Source: Cylindrotheca closterium (lineage: Eukaryota; Bacillariophyta; Bacillariophyceae; Bacillariales; Bacillariaceae). Taken from it: DNA of 64,000 nucleotides. The position numbers and the translations under genes are program-made. Shown here one piece after another: positions 54,886 through 64,000 of this stretch. A model generated the notes under the pieces. It searched no databases. It saw only the letters and a list, made by a program, of their open reading frames with translations, and was not told the DNA's origin. The stretch spans positions 123,945-187,944 of the forward strand of contig CAKOGP040002203.1 of assembly GCA_933822405.4 (NCBI GenBank), in the 5' to 3' direction. Numbering within the stretch: the stretch's first letter is position 1; the number at the start of each line of letters is the position of its first letter.

Positions 54886-55135
54886 AGATGGTTCCGAGTC
54901 AGATGTGGTGGAGTCAGATGTGGTGGAATGTGAGATTGATGGCATTGGAATGATTGTGAACCCCGTGGTGAAAGAAACTGCAGCAGCAACAGAAGTATCA
55001 ACGATAGTGTTAGTTAAAACGATGGTCTATGTATACCTATCCCAGAAATTCAACATCTCGCCCACTCCTACCGGTATCAGCGCAGTAAATTGAAAATTTT
55101 GTCTTTCACGACGACTAGCTCGAATGAACATGTCA
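54886..55135 (+). pseudogene. Relic of the FAH-family gene 3' end (direct repeat)
   Basis: The frame encoding DVVECEIDGIG and IVNPVV matches the end of the FAH gene (51965-52040), with a short internal tandem duplication (GTCAGATGTGGTGGA twice). The flanking AATTTTGTCTTTC and ACGACTAGCTCGAATGAAC at 55090-55127 resemble the FAH gene's 3' flank at 52158-52230. Nothing of the FAH catalytic part is present. It starts about 150 bp after the HA gene stop. Confidence 0.7.
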
Positions 55136-55174
55136 TCCCATTTCACTCTTTTCTAATATCGAACCTATATCGCG

Positions 55175-56680
55175 ATGATCCACAATAACTATATTAGATA
55201 TACCGATATAGATCGGCAACAACACACAGAATACAGTTTAAGCCTCATGAACGACAACAAATCTTCTGACTTTTTGGTGACCGCCTACGAATTTCTATTG
55301 GGGCCTGCTCATAATAGTAATAATAATAATAATAGTGATTGGGAACAAGATGAGAACGCATGGTCCGCTTACAATTGGAACTTTAGTGAGTGTGGAACCA
55401 CCAATCCTACGCCATGGGAACACTGCGCAACTCTATTTGCGAAATACCAAACAAGTGGTGATGATGATGCTGAGAAGTCAAAGAATGCTAATTATAAGAA
55501 TCCCAATGATGATGCTCCTGTGACATCTGCTATTTTTGGTCCAATACTAAACGAGGACGATGATGACAATGACCTCATTCGAATATACAATTCCTCGTCC
55601 AATTTGAACAATAGTGACGATGCTGTTGCTGCTGCTGAGAAAGGCATAGACGACAGCAATCCTACTCACAATGATTCCAGCAATAAGCCGTCACAGTTCC
55701 TGAGAGGAGTCGCCTATCCCCAAGAAGATTTGAGGAATGTTTCCAATGTCAATGACGTCAGTACTACTCCTGCTGGTCCAGAAGAAGAAGAAGAAGAAGA
55801 GGACCTTATTACCATACCTTCTTGGACCATGGGCGTCTTTCACGTGGCTACCAAACAAGACTACGAGTTTGCTTGTCAGCTAGAAAAGGAAGATCCATTC
55901 CATCGAGTGGTACTGAAACACGAGCAGACGAGCCATTCGATATCTCCGAACCTGTTGTACACTGCAGATCACGATACTGATGATGACGACTCATCTCAAG
56001 CCACCATTATGGTTTGTGTTACCACTGGCATGGCACCAACTGCTGTCTCGCCTGATGACCATCCCGATCGATTTCGAATGCCATTGTCCGACGACAATGA
56101 TAATGATACCACCGCCATTACTATTGCCAAGTGTCACTTGTCCTATCGAGACAATCAATGGGATCCTTGGATTGGCCCCTGCATTGAGGCCATGTCCGTC
56201 AATCCTCAGTATCGTGGACATGGTTGGCTGTGGGTCTTGTGGTATCAAGCGGTCTTTCCGTTTTTGCAGCAACACTATACCGTTGTTGAGGACAACGACG
56301 CCAGTGTTGACAAGGATAATGACAAGAACATCAAATCAACATCCATTCAAGTCCGCGTCATTCATTTATTGGGTTCCGAGTTGGACCATTATTATCATTC
56401 CTCATCAACAGCAGCAGCATTATCAGCGTCAAACAACGACCAAGACAACAAGAAAGTAATAGTCTGGGACCAGGACTTTTACTTTGGCCAAATCGGTTTT
56501 TCCATTCTTCCCCGTGGAGAGCGTACGGGAGTGATGAATTACCTGCGACCCCATGACGATCAAGGAATTGGATATCTTTCACTCAAGAAGGAAGAGACCA
56601 AAGGCGGCACGACTTTATCATCCTCATGCTCAATATCATCATCACCGGGCTCAATGCCTATATATTTGGACCAACTTTGA
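55175..56680 (+). CDS. GNAT-fold acetyltransferase-like protein
   Basis: A single exon encodes 501 residues from ATG 55175; an internal ATG 25 codons later (MNDNKSSDF) is an alternative start. Most of the protein is acidic and low-complexity, with Asn, Asp and Glu runs. Conserved islands are WTMGVFHVATKQDYEFACQL, LYTADHD, and the C-terminal core with WDPWIGPCIEAMSVNPQYRG followed by HGWLWVLWYQAVFPFL. V-x-P-x-YRG-x-G preceding a hydrophobic helix is the acetyl-CoA-binding motif A of GNAT enzymes (about 340-352). YFGQIGFSILPRGERTGVMN follows as the last strand. The substrate is unknown, and the fold call is moderate because the spacing is stretched by the inserts. Confidence 0.55.
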   Translation: MIHNNYIRYTDIDRQQHTEYSLSLMNDNKSSDFLVTAYEFLLGPAHNSNNNNNSDWEQDENAWSAYNWNFSECGTTNPTPWEHCATLFAKYQTSGDDDAEKSKNANYKNPNDDAPVTSAIFGPILNEDDDDNDLIRIYNSSSNLNNSDDAVAAAEKGIDDSNPTHNDSSNKPSQFLRGVAYPQEDLRNVSNVNDVSTTPAGPEEEEEEEDLITIPSWTMGVFHVATKQDYEFACQLEKEDPFHRVVLKHEQTSHSISPNLLYTADHDTDDDDSSQATIMVCVTTGMAPTAVSPDDHPDRFRMPLSDDNDNDTTAITIAKCHLSYRDNQWDPWIGPCIEAMSVNPQYRGHGWLWVLWYQAVFPFLQQHYTVVEDNDASVDKDNDKNIKSTSIQVRVIHLLGSELDHYYHSSSTAAALSASNNDQDNKKVIVWDQDFYFGQIGFSILPRGERTGVMNYLRPHDDQGIGYLSLKKEETKGGTTLSSSCSISSSPGSMPIYLDQL

Positions 56681-57457
56681 ACTTGATGCCATTGTGTCAG
56701 GGTACTGACTTGGCAACTGAGGAGGATTGCTTGTGACACATTCTTGTACCTGGCTTCATCCCCGAAGCAGTGTGAGTGCTATTCCATCACTTCCACTTCA
56801 AAGCCACATATCAGTTCATACATAAACAAGTCATTTGTAGGAAATTGGGCCCACATCGGCTTTTTGGACCAGATTATCATGATTTCTGGCCCCATTTTGA
56901 CGTCCTGGGTCCAAGAACATAAGCATCCAAGGGAGGCTCTGGTGTATTGTTGAACAGATGGCTGTTGTCAGGGCGGTGGGGAAAAGACAGCACCAAAAAC
57001 TGGAGTTACAATATCTCAGCAAGTATTCCAAACAAAAAAGAACCAAATTTGAAAATGGATCTCTGTTGAGAATTGTGATATGGAGCAGTTGGGATTCCGT
57101 GCCGGTCAAGATGGCAACAACCCGCCTTCACACTATCTTTAGATGACACGCACAGAAGGCACTTATTGGAGGATTCCCTTTGGATTTTGGGCGAGATGTT
57201 CTATGTATGCGAAGTGTTGGCTGCTGCAAACCGTAATGGATATCTGACATCTTCTTGGCTTCTTCTCCCATTCTGAATTCTGTTGTGATCTCACCATGAA
57301 ACCGATTCTACACCGGTGATTGGCTCCTTTGGGCCTGGCATTCAATCCAATAGTTTGGCAATGAATTTCAGCCAACTCTTACAGAAAAACAATCAGCAAT
57401 CTTTTTGTGCTCGATTCGTGCCTATTGACACACTGAGTAGACAACAAAAGCGTTCTA
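56681..57457. other. Region without a recognisable gene
   Basis: Open frames on both strands here are short and lack known features. Confidence 0.4.
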
Positions 57458-57832
57458 TCAACGGGATAAGGCGGGGTTCATAGCAGCAGCATCGTCTGCC
57501 TTTTTATTATTTCGTTTCATATCTACCATTCCATTTTGCTGTAACCACCCTTGGTGAACAATATCCCGTTCTGCTTTCATGGGTATTCCCAGGAGAAACT
57601 CCAGTGCTGCTATCTCACGTTTGTATCCTGTCTTGGATCCAGTTGCAGATGAAATTGGGTTCGTGCTTCCACTCGCACTGCCCCTTCTTGGTCGTCTTGA
57701 CGACATACCACTACTGGTTATTTCAGGTGCATATGAAACAGTGTTCATGCTCCCACTCGCACTGCCTCTTCGTTTTGGTCGTCTCGGCGTTTCGGTTAAT
57801 AGAAAATAGTAGCGAGTTGCAAGAGGGACCAT
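57458..57832 (-). CDS. Possible small protein with internal duplication
   Basis: A 124-residue frame starts at ATG 57832. Two copies of a segment of about 28 residues follow each other (RRPKRRGSASGSMN and RRPRRGSASGSTN), matching a DNA tandem with 84-bp period. After it comes REIAALEFLLGIPMKAERD, a helix-like stretch, and a Lys-rich end. No family is recognised. It could be part of the adjacent mobile element or an unrelated small gene. Confidence 0.3.
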   Translation of the reverse strand: MVPLATRYYFLLTETPRRPKRRGSASGSMNTVSYAPEITSSGMSSRRPRRGSASGSTNPISSATGSKTGYKREIAALEFLLGIPMKAERDIVHQGWLQQNGMVDMKRNNKKADDAAAMNPALSR

Positions 57833-58446
57833 AAAATATTCAAGGCTATTGAGAAGCAAGAAGCAGTAGCGAGCGAAAGCAGTGGAGATCAATCAGTTGG
57901 AGATCTAAGATGGCGATGGAGATCTTGGAAGTAAGGGGAGCGGACTATTCACCAGGGACCAGTCGGAAACAAAACAAGAGGTCAAGAAGAGAGAGCAAGT
58001 GTTGGCCCTACCGCAGTGGTAATGGTGTAGGACAATGAAGTCAATCAGGTCGAGGTTGGCAATCAAGCGCTCGGCGGTCCTCTTTGCATGGGGCAGTAGT
58101 GACAGCACATGGGCAAAGGGACCAGGGGAAAAGCGGACTAGCAACAATAAACCACAGAGAGAGTCAAGACCCAATGAAATACCAAGGAAGTCCAAGAGGC
58201 GATCTTACCAATGGTGATGAATTTGAAAAGAAATTTGGACATATAACTGTTCCAGAAGCGGCGCGGGCAAGTGAGAAGGTGGTGCATGATGACAAATGCT
58301 GACGTTGTACTTGAGGGCGCTTGTGCTGATGCTCAGGCCACAGGTCATGCCAGAATTAAACGGACTATTCAACCTATGACGGATGGAACATATTTCCACC
58401 ACTGTAATACATGATCAATGATACAGATGCTCTTTTCTTGCTCTTA
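57833..58446. other. Region 3' of the retroelement
   Basis: No gene is supported. I looked for the remaining catalytic motifs of a tyrosine recombinase here in all minus-strand frames and did not find them. No LTR is recognised. Confidence 0.4.
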
Positions 58447-59112
58447 TCATACTTTCAAGATGTTTTCAACTTGTAAGTTATGAGCACTTTTGTCATAACG
58501 CCAACGGATTTCCAACTCAAGGATTTCCCTTTTTAAGTGCCGTGTGTGGACCAATTGATGGGGAACCCAGATATGGTTGGTATCATAAAATCGAAGATCA
58601 TCCAATGTAAATGCCATTGGAGTATGATGAAACTCCGGAGGCACACAAGAATTGGCTGGTACCAAGAGAAACTTGTGCCGCTTCTTCACTTTGCTGTTTT
58701 GGGCGTATTCGATTATTCGAAAACCAGCAAAGACGCCCAGGCGAGTCCAATCATACACTGCATACTCTTTCCCAAGGAAACAAGTTATGGGTTCTGAGCT
58801 TTTGCAAAATTTCTCAACAAGGGCCACAAACATGTCCATGGTATACGGTTCCTTTTTTCTGTCGTGGCTGAGACCAGGCTTTACTATCAGCAATTTGCTG
58901 ACCAAGAAAGGGGTGAAAGCGTTTTGTTTTACCAGTGCAATGTGGGTCAAGAATATCAATCCGTTGTCTTTGAATGTCCTCAAGGAGACGGCGGGCGGCG
59001 TTCAGATAGTTAGTAATTGTTTGAGAACCCACATTTTCTTTTTGTTTCAAGTTGTCGCCTTTCTGAACCTTGTTGATGAAAGCACCCAAGACCAAAATGC
59101 AAGTTTCAGGAG
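58447..59112 (-). pseudogene. Tyrosine-recombinase-like segment of the retroelement
   Basis: Frames on the minus strand join as TPETCILVLGAFINKVQKGD, then GSQTITNYLNAARRLLEDI, which resembles the helical core-binding (SAM-like) domain of tyrosine recombinases. YAVYDWTRLGVFAGFRIIEY follows; its GFR may be the first catalytic Arg in the usual T-G-x-R-x-x-E setting. A strand pair with LELEIRWRYDKSAHN comes before the frame stops. The second half (H-x-x-R and Tyr) is not seen, so the domain is truncated. It directly continues the RT/RNase H region after a frame change near 59113. The recombinase call is based on pattern only. Confidence 0.45.
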
Positions 59113-59176
59113 TTAGTCCTCATAAATCGTGCTTTGAGAGTCCCATGTGCGTACACCAAGATCCAAAATGTCCAGC

Positions 59177-60889
59177 TCAAGAGTCAAAAGATTGGTCGTT
59201 AGAACCTTGTACCAATGCAATCTCAGAGAGTAGTTTGAAAGGTAGAAGACAGATGCGACACTTGTCCAATTGGGACCATTGAGCGATAACGCAATCCAAC
59301 ACATTCTGATTGGGAGACGCCCGTGTTGGCGGACGGCTCAATGCATCTGCCACCACGTTCTGATCACCAGGGAAATGTTTAGGAGCAACTTTTGTTAGTA
59401 ATTCTGCAGCACAAACAAGCAAAGCAGCACCAAGTCGAGCCAAGCCTTGTAACAAAGGATTTTTGGTTCGCGATGCAAGTGACATCCAAGAAAGCGCTGT
59501 TATATTATCTGCGAGAAGATCAATGATGTATCCACCAGCGCGGGGACCGGCTTTCATCACAAGCTTGATGGTAATCCATAAATTTAGCAAAGCACCAAGA
59601 AACTCCAAAGGGTTGATGTGTAGACCCCCATGAGCGATGTCTGAAGGCTCCAAAGACACAATATCAATCGGCTTCATATCAAAACCCGCTCGTGCCAAGA
59701 CATCACGGCAGATTCGCCAGAGGAAGCCAAAATCAGAACTCCATCCACCAATCCCGGCATAACTTGCATCAGAATAGACTCTGTGTGTGGGATCACGTTC
59801 CAAATAAAGTGCAATGGGTCTAGACCACAAAGGACAGCTTTCCAGAAGCAGTAGAGTCTCCAGAAGCTGATGAATTGTGGCAATTGCAATATTGGAAAGA
59901 TATATCCAAGAGCGTGTCCACCAAGTCCTGCCAGTAGAATATGCGTTGCGAGTAGCAGAAGCCAACGCGTTCTGGAGATTAAAACTCAGAAACGTACCCC
60001 AAGGCGCAATTTCAGACGCGGATCTGATGACCCCCACAATATGCGCCATTTCTTTTGGCGAAACATATTTGGGTCGTCGTGCCAGAATATCCATCAATTC
60101 AGTAGGAAAAATCCGCAACAATTGTTCCATATGTCCTTCCCTTGGCCCTGCCTGGTATTGACTCAAAAGAGAAACTCCCAGCAGAATATCAACGCGTCCG
60201 ATCTCCGTGGCCCACCAGACCCCAATCAATTCTTGAAAGTATGTGTGGTCATATGCGTTTAACTCACTTGAAACGCCTAGCTCTGGTGTATAATCGCTAT
60301 TCATTGGAGTGACGGCTTTCTTTGGTAAGTTCCACCTCTGATTGTCTTTCAGGGTTGCTTTGACAGCAGCTGTAACATAGTCACAACTGGACATAGTCCA
60401 CATGTGCTGACCGTCTAAAACCTTTCTTTTGACACCCGCTCCAAGGTAGCTTTCAGGCTGTTCAATCTTGTCCTTCTTGAACTTGAATTTGTAGCTTATC
60501 TGTTCCATAACATCTTTAGCGTTTTCAGACATGCACAAGATGTCATCAACATAACACAAAATATATTCGTAGTATTCTTCCCCATCTGCTTTGATAGCTG
60601 CTCCCATCCAAACATCGGGATCAGCATATGATGAGTAAAATCCCAAGTTCTCCAATGTCTCTGCAAGGTGGGACCTGAATGCTAACGCAGCAGATTCCAA
60701 ACCATATAATGCTCGCCTAACAATGAATGTTTTACCCTCTTCGTCTCCAAATTCAGGGCCCACAATCATGTAACACTTTTCAAGATTGGGTGCGGTGAGG
60801 AAAGCATTTTGAATGTCAGCGCACTGGACATCCAAACCATTCAATGCTACAATGGTGAGTAATATTCGCACAGAATCTCGGGCTACCAC
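59177..60889 (-). pseudogene. Reverse transcriptase and RNase H of the retroelement
   Basis: An uninterrupted frame of about 570 codons begins in the first RT block (VARDSVRILLTIVALNGLDV, ADIQNAFLTAP), passes VRRALYGLESAALAFR and the catalytic YVDDIL, and continues through typical copia RT thumb sequence. The end differs from standard copia RNase H. It reads VYSDASYAGIGGW, HINPLEFLGALLNLW, LLADNITALSWM and PGDQNVVADALSRPP, closer in style to the RNase H of DIRS and related elements. The start lies inside the polyprotein, without its own ATG. The frame being open over this length suggests a fairly recent element. Confidence 0.8.
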
Positions 60890-61341
60890 AGTGCTGTATT
60901 TCAGTGCTGCTGGCGCTTCTGTTTTGTGTCCATTAGCACAATATTCAGCATTTCGTCAGATGCGTTTGTATCCAATTAGCTTTTTGATGTCCCCGCCAAA
61001 TTCCTCAAAGGCAACTCAATTGTTTTTCATTTCCATTTTGATGGCATCTTGCCACAAGGTATCACCATTTTCTTGATCAATTTGAATAGCCTCCTTGACA
61101 GATTTAGGGATGCGGTCCGTTCCCAATATTTTGATTAGACCTTGCTTATAAAACGATCACGCTTTTTGTGTACATGTGGGACCCACCATGCAAATGCTGG
61201 TTCATCTTCAATAGCCTTTAACTTGGCATAATCTGCAACCTCAAGGGGAAAGGATTCTTTCATGTCTTTCAGTGTTACCCAATTGGATGATCCGTCCTTC
61301 CACATCACATGAAGTTCCCAGCCAGCAGTTGTTTGGCGCTT
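60890..61341 (-). pseudogene. Decayed linker between integrase and RT
   Basis: Broken frames give pieces expected between the copia integrase and RT: RIPKSVKEAIQIDQENGDTL followed by WQDAIKMEMKNN, then AFEEFGGDIKKLIGYKRI. The segment that should follow, ending with the GGH of RT block 0, is shortened. Stops and shifts are frequent. Confidence 0.65.
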
Positions 61342-63369
61342 TCAAGTCCGCCCACTAGGGAGGAGCATCGATCCTGCACTTTTTGTGATTGCCTTGGCGT
61401 TTTTACGGTGGTCCGAAATCTCCTCCATCAGTCGGTGCTTATGTCCGTGTTCGTTGACCTGTGCAAGCAAATTCTCAGCAAGTATATTGGCTGCGAATAT
61501 TTTAGTACCGCCATCTGCATACTCCACTTCATATTGTCTTGTGTCAAGCAATTGGTTGGAGCTAGCGGCGCCAATTGGTCTTCCATTTTCATCCACTATC
61601 CGTTGTTTCACCTTTGCCCTTTGGAGTTCGCCTTCTGCGCCTTGTTGTAAACCAATCTCCATATTGGTATAATCTTGAGCATCAAGGTCATCTGCAGCTT
61701 CTTCCGTCCCCTCAAAGTCGCCATCTTCCAGTGTCTCTGGGTTGATGAGCATACCAAAGTTGCGCATAAATTTATCATCCTCGTCGTCAAAATCGAACAT
61801 CATTTGATGAGGAATGTCTTCCTTCCCCCAGTTGATGTAAGTAGATTTAGCATCAACTATCTTAGACACATCAGCTGTCCAACGTTGCATCTGTTGTATG
61901 ACGGAATCAGTTAGCTGTTCAGCGTTGGTTACCATTTGGACAGTATCTACAGAAATGGGGATACCGCTCTTTGGGAGAACCCAATATGTCATCATGGGTC
62001 CCACACGGTGCGAAACTCCAAGCCATCGTCCAATGTGGTTGCCTCCCAAGCCGCCATCGCTGCGAAAGAACACCCAACCATATATCGTGAAATCCAGATA
62101 TTCAGTGATTTCTGGCGTGATTCCAGTTATAATTTCTAAAGGTACCCTACCATCAGAGTACTTTGAATAATTGACAGTAACATTTATTGTGTCAACCACG
62201 TAGTCCAAGACAAAGTCCCAAAGGCGTTGTTTGATGATCAATCGATAATACCTCCGTTTTAACTCTCGAATCCCACCTTCCGCCGGGTTTTCTTTTGGAG
62301 TGTAAGGTTTGGAAATGTGATGGTCGATATTGCATCGACGAATTGTATCCATAAATGTAGTTTTCCGACCAATCTGGACAGGTGCACCATCCATAGTAAG
62401 GTGCTCCGGTAAACCATATTTGGAAAGGAACTTGTTCAAGGTTGGTCCAACCTGTGCATCATTAACTTTCTGCAAGTGGTGACAACTGTAAAACCCATAT
62501 TTGTGAAAGTATACCTGGCTGGCAATGTTACCGCGAAGAGAAGTTTGTTTGAAGTAGGCAGTATCAGTAGAAAATTTTCCCTTCAATCGTGGACGTTCAA
62601 ACATCCGAGCGGCTCGATATTGCCTTGCAAGTGGCATAATAGCTGATCTGGTTCCACGTTGCAGGGTTGCGTTTAATGTAGCTCTTGCTCGAGCAATGCT
62701 GATTCCCAAGCGATCAGAAAGATTCTCTGCGGTGACTTTGGAGTGCCGTTCAGTTGATACAAATGATGGCCGGACTGGAACATCTTGAAACCTATTAGCA
62801 GTTGCCTTGATTTGTTGTACAACACGCCATTGTTGTAAGTTGTGTTGCACAGGATCTAAACTGCGCATTTCAGATTCATTTGATCGTGGATCTTCAAAAG
62901 GAGTATTTTGTCGCATTGAGAGTTTCCCAAGTTGCACAGTTGACGGCTCCCATGGCACTTTACTTGTGAGCTCAATATGATGGCACGTTTCAAGTTCCTG
63001 CTTAGTGGGAGCACGTGTGCCAAAGAGTAGCTTGGTGCCCCTTGATAGTAGTGGTATGAATAAGTCCGTAGCCTCAATCCCAATTTCATGCATATCATCG
63101 TATGGGTTGTCCCAAAGAGGAGTACCGTAACTTCAAATCTGATTTGGGTTGAACAAGGAGTGGTCCAACTTGTTTCCATAGTAGAGCGCTTCGTTGATGA
63201 TCAGAATAAAAGTAGAACCAGTTTCTGGACAATCATATGCTGTCGCCCCTGAAACAATTGGAACATGCGTTGGCGGTAGACTTGTGTAAGCAGTAATAAT
63301 GAAATTGCTACCCAAGCAACAAGTGTCAGCGTTTGTGTCCATTTTGTTGTCGGCGTAAGTGCCAGCCAC
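61342..63369 (-). pseudogene. Aspartic protease and DDE integrase of the retroelement
   Basis: One frame contains MDTNADTCCLG (protease active-site Asp region) followed by the flap-like part, NPNQI, then a TGA stop at 63133-63135 where related elements have Arg, then SYGTPLWDNPYDD. The integrase core follows with Asp in STDTAYF, Asp in MDGAPV and Glu in PAEGGI, 36 residues between the last two, close to the usual 35. An acidic C-terminal region ends at 61342. Apart from the TGA the frame is open for over 600 codons. Confidence 0.8.
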
Positions 63370-63598
63370 AGGTTCTTGGACACCAAGTCTTTGCGTTGCT
63401 GAGTATTCGGAGATGACACAAATGATCTGTGAAACTTGGCTGATGCTGCGGCTGACAGGTAGTAGTCAGATATTACTCCCACTTCCTCGATTTTGGCGCT
63501 GTTGGGCTTGTTGTAGACGTCCTCCAATAATGGAGCGCCCGTTGGTGCCAGTAGTTGTTGGAACGTGTATTAGATACTTAGATTGGACTAGTCAGATT
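63370..63598 (-). pseudogene. Gag-like end of the retroelement
   Basis: A minus-strand segment (VGVISDYYLSAAASAKFHRS, then PNTQQRKDLV) leads into the protease after a frame change near 63365. This is the place of a copia gag C-terminus. No zinc knuckle is visible in the remaining stretch. Confidence 0.4.
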
Positions 63599-63641
63599 AA
63601 GGTAGCCTGGTAGGCGCAGCGGTTCGATTCCGTAATACCTT
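63599..63641 (+). other. tRNA-like sequence lacking an anticodon arm
   Basis: The ends AAGGTA (63599-63604) and TACCTT (63636-63641) pair as an acceptor-like stem. Inside are a D-arm-like hairpin GCC-TGGTA-GGC and a T-arm-like hairpin with loop TTCGATT. GGTTCGATTCC at 63621-63631 is a full B-box match, and TAGCCTGGTAGG (63603-63614) is close to an A box. The 43 nt leave no room for an anticodon arm, so it is not a normal tRNA gene. Confidence 0.45.
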
Positions 63642-64000
63642 ATATTTGACAAGTAGTGACTTGGGAGAAACAGATCAATTACTGGACGAAATATAGACAA
63701 GGAAAACTTGTGACTACCAGATCCTTTCAGACTACAAAACTGCACCTACGGAGGACAGACCACTTACTTCCCAAAATAATGGTCCCCTCAATGTTGACTT
63801 GATACAGGAATCAAGAAACATTGTAACAATAACATAAAATGCAGTGTACCTCTCGTGGAGGACGCCCAAGCCAACACAGTCCAAGGATGACCATGCCCAC
63901 TGAAAGCAAAGGCGATTCATCGGCTTTAGTGTGGAGGCAGACCAAAAAGCACATTCAGAGCTTTGATCGCAGATTGTACCACTCTTGGAATTTTGTCTTC
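63642..64000. other. Region 5' of the retroelement (minus-strand sense)
   Basis: No gene or recognisable LTR is seen up to the window edge. Confidence 0.4.

Larger units (their letters stand above)
58447..63600 (-). mobile_element. Decayed Ty1/copia-type retroelement with tyrosine-recombinase-like 3' segment
   Basis: On the minus strand the order is a gag-like end (63600-63370), aspartic protease (63369-63136), DDE integrase (to 61342), linker, reverse transcriptase and RNase H (60889-59177), then a tyrosine-recombinase-like segment (59112-58447). Integrase before reverse transcriptase and the RT motifs place the core in the Ty1/copia superfamily, close to diatom CoDi-type elements. Frame changes, a TGA between protease and integrase (63133-63135), a deleted linker and no visible LTRs show it is inactive. 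Confidence 0.8.

Noticed and set aside
57833..58446. C-terminal half of the tyrosine recombinase
   Set aside because: I checked the minus-strand frames for H-x-x-R and a terminal Tyr context and found none.
58447..58983. Segment after the RT as an independent host gene
   Set aside because: It continues the polyprotein after a frame change, lacks a clear start of its own, and resembles a recombinase.

Overview
This window reads as nuclear DNA of a diatom, most likely a raphid pennate. The signs are: secreted proteins with a plastid AF-type presequence motif, a DUF6824 regulator, a ubiquitin-like repeat protein, single-pass surface proteins with LRR or DUF285 (BspA-like) ectodomains, helicase-associated (HA) repeat proteins, a Ty1/copia-type retroelement, short GT-AG introns (about 100-150 bp), many homopolymeric amino-acid tracts, and intergenic DNA rich in microsatellites. 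There is no operon structure. Genes lie on both strands.

Layout. 1-812: 3' end of a choline-transporter-like gene. 1383-2519: secreted Cys-repeat protein. 4902-5480 (-): DUF6824 protein. 7279-9509: three-exon gene that appears to encode two tandem CaMK-like kinase domains. 10042-10278 (-): small tail-anchor-like protein. 11224-11925: conserved-type hypothetical. 12689-14098: two-exon aldo/keto reductase. 14439-15401 (-): plastid protein interrupted by an in-frame TGA. 15887-17413 (-): MSS51-like protein. 17787-21271 (-) and 21856-23918 (+): divergent pair of multi-exon transmembrane LRR proteins. 24116-26108 (-): two-exon HMG-CoA reductase. 26829-28320 (-): HA-repeat pseudogene. 29200-32964: large DUF285 surface protein. 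33465-34973 (-): secreted, GPI-like protein. 35803-37896 (-): protein with five ubiquitin-like domains. 38890-39700 (-): decayed membrane protein. 40058-41164 (-): polytopic membrane protein. 42794-48745: HA relics around an FkbM-like gene. 49909-50457: possible plastid-targeted Cys protein. 51121-52098: fumarylacetoacetate-hydrolase-family enzyme. 52476-54737: intact nine-repeat HA protein. 55175-56680: GNAT-like protein. 58447-63600 (-): decayed retroelement with PR, DDE integrase and RT/RNase H, followed by a tyrosine-recombinase-like segment.

The strongest unexplained pattern is structural. At three loci the 3' end of a host gene (choline transporter, FkbM-like, FAH-family) occurs again as a decayed direct repeat beyond an intervening passenger gene. 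Two of the three passengers belong to the same HA-repeat family, which also left two further relics here. Other notable points are the dual-kinase fusion with homologous intron positions, an unnamed Cys-containing ectodomain shared by an LRR protein and a DUF285 protein, a retroelement that seems to carry two unrelated recombinase types, a strong excess of the palindrome TACCGGTA outside coding sequence, a dispersed fold-back repeat, and a 43-nt tRNA-like sequence without an anticodon arm.

All exon boundaries were chosen by hand from GT/AG sites, phase and homology between copies. No database search or transcript data was available.
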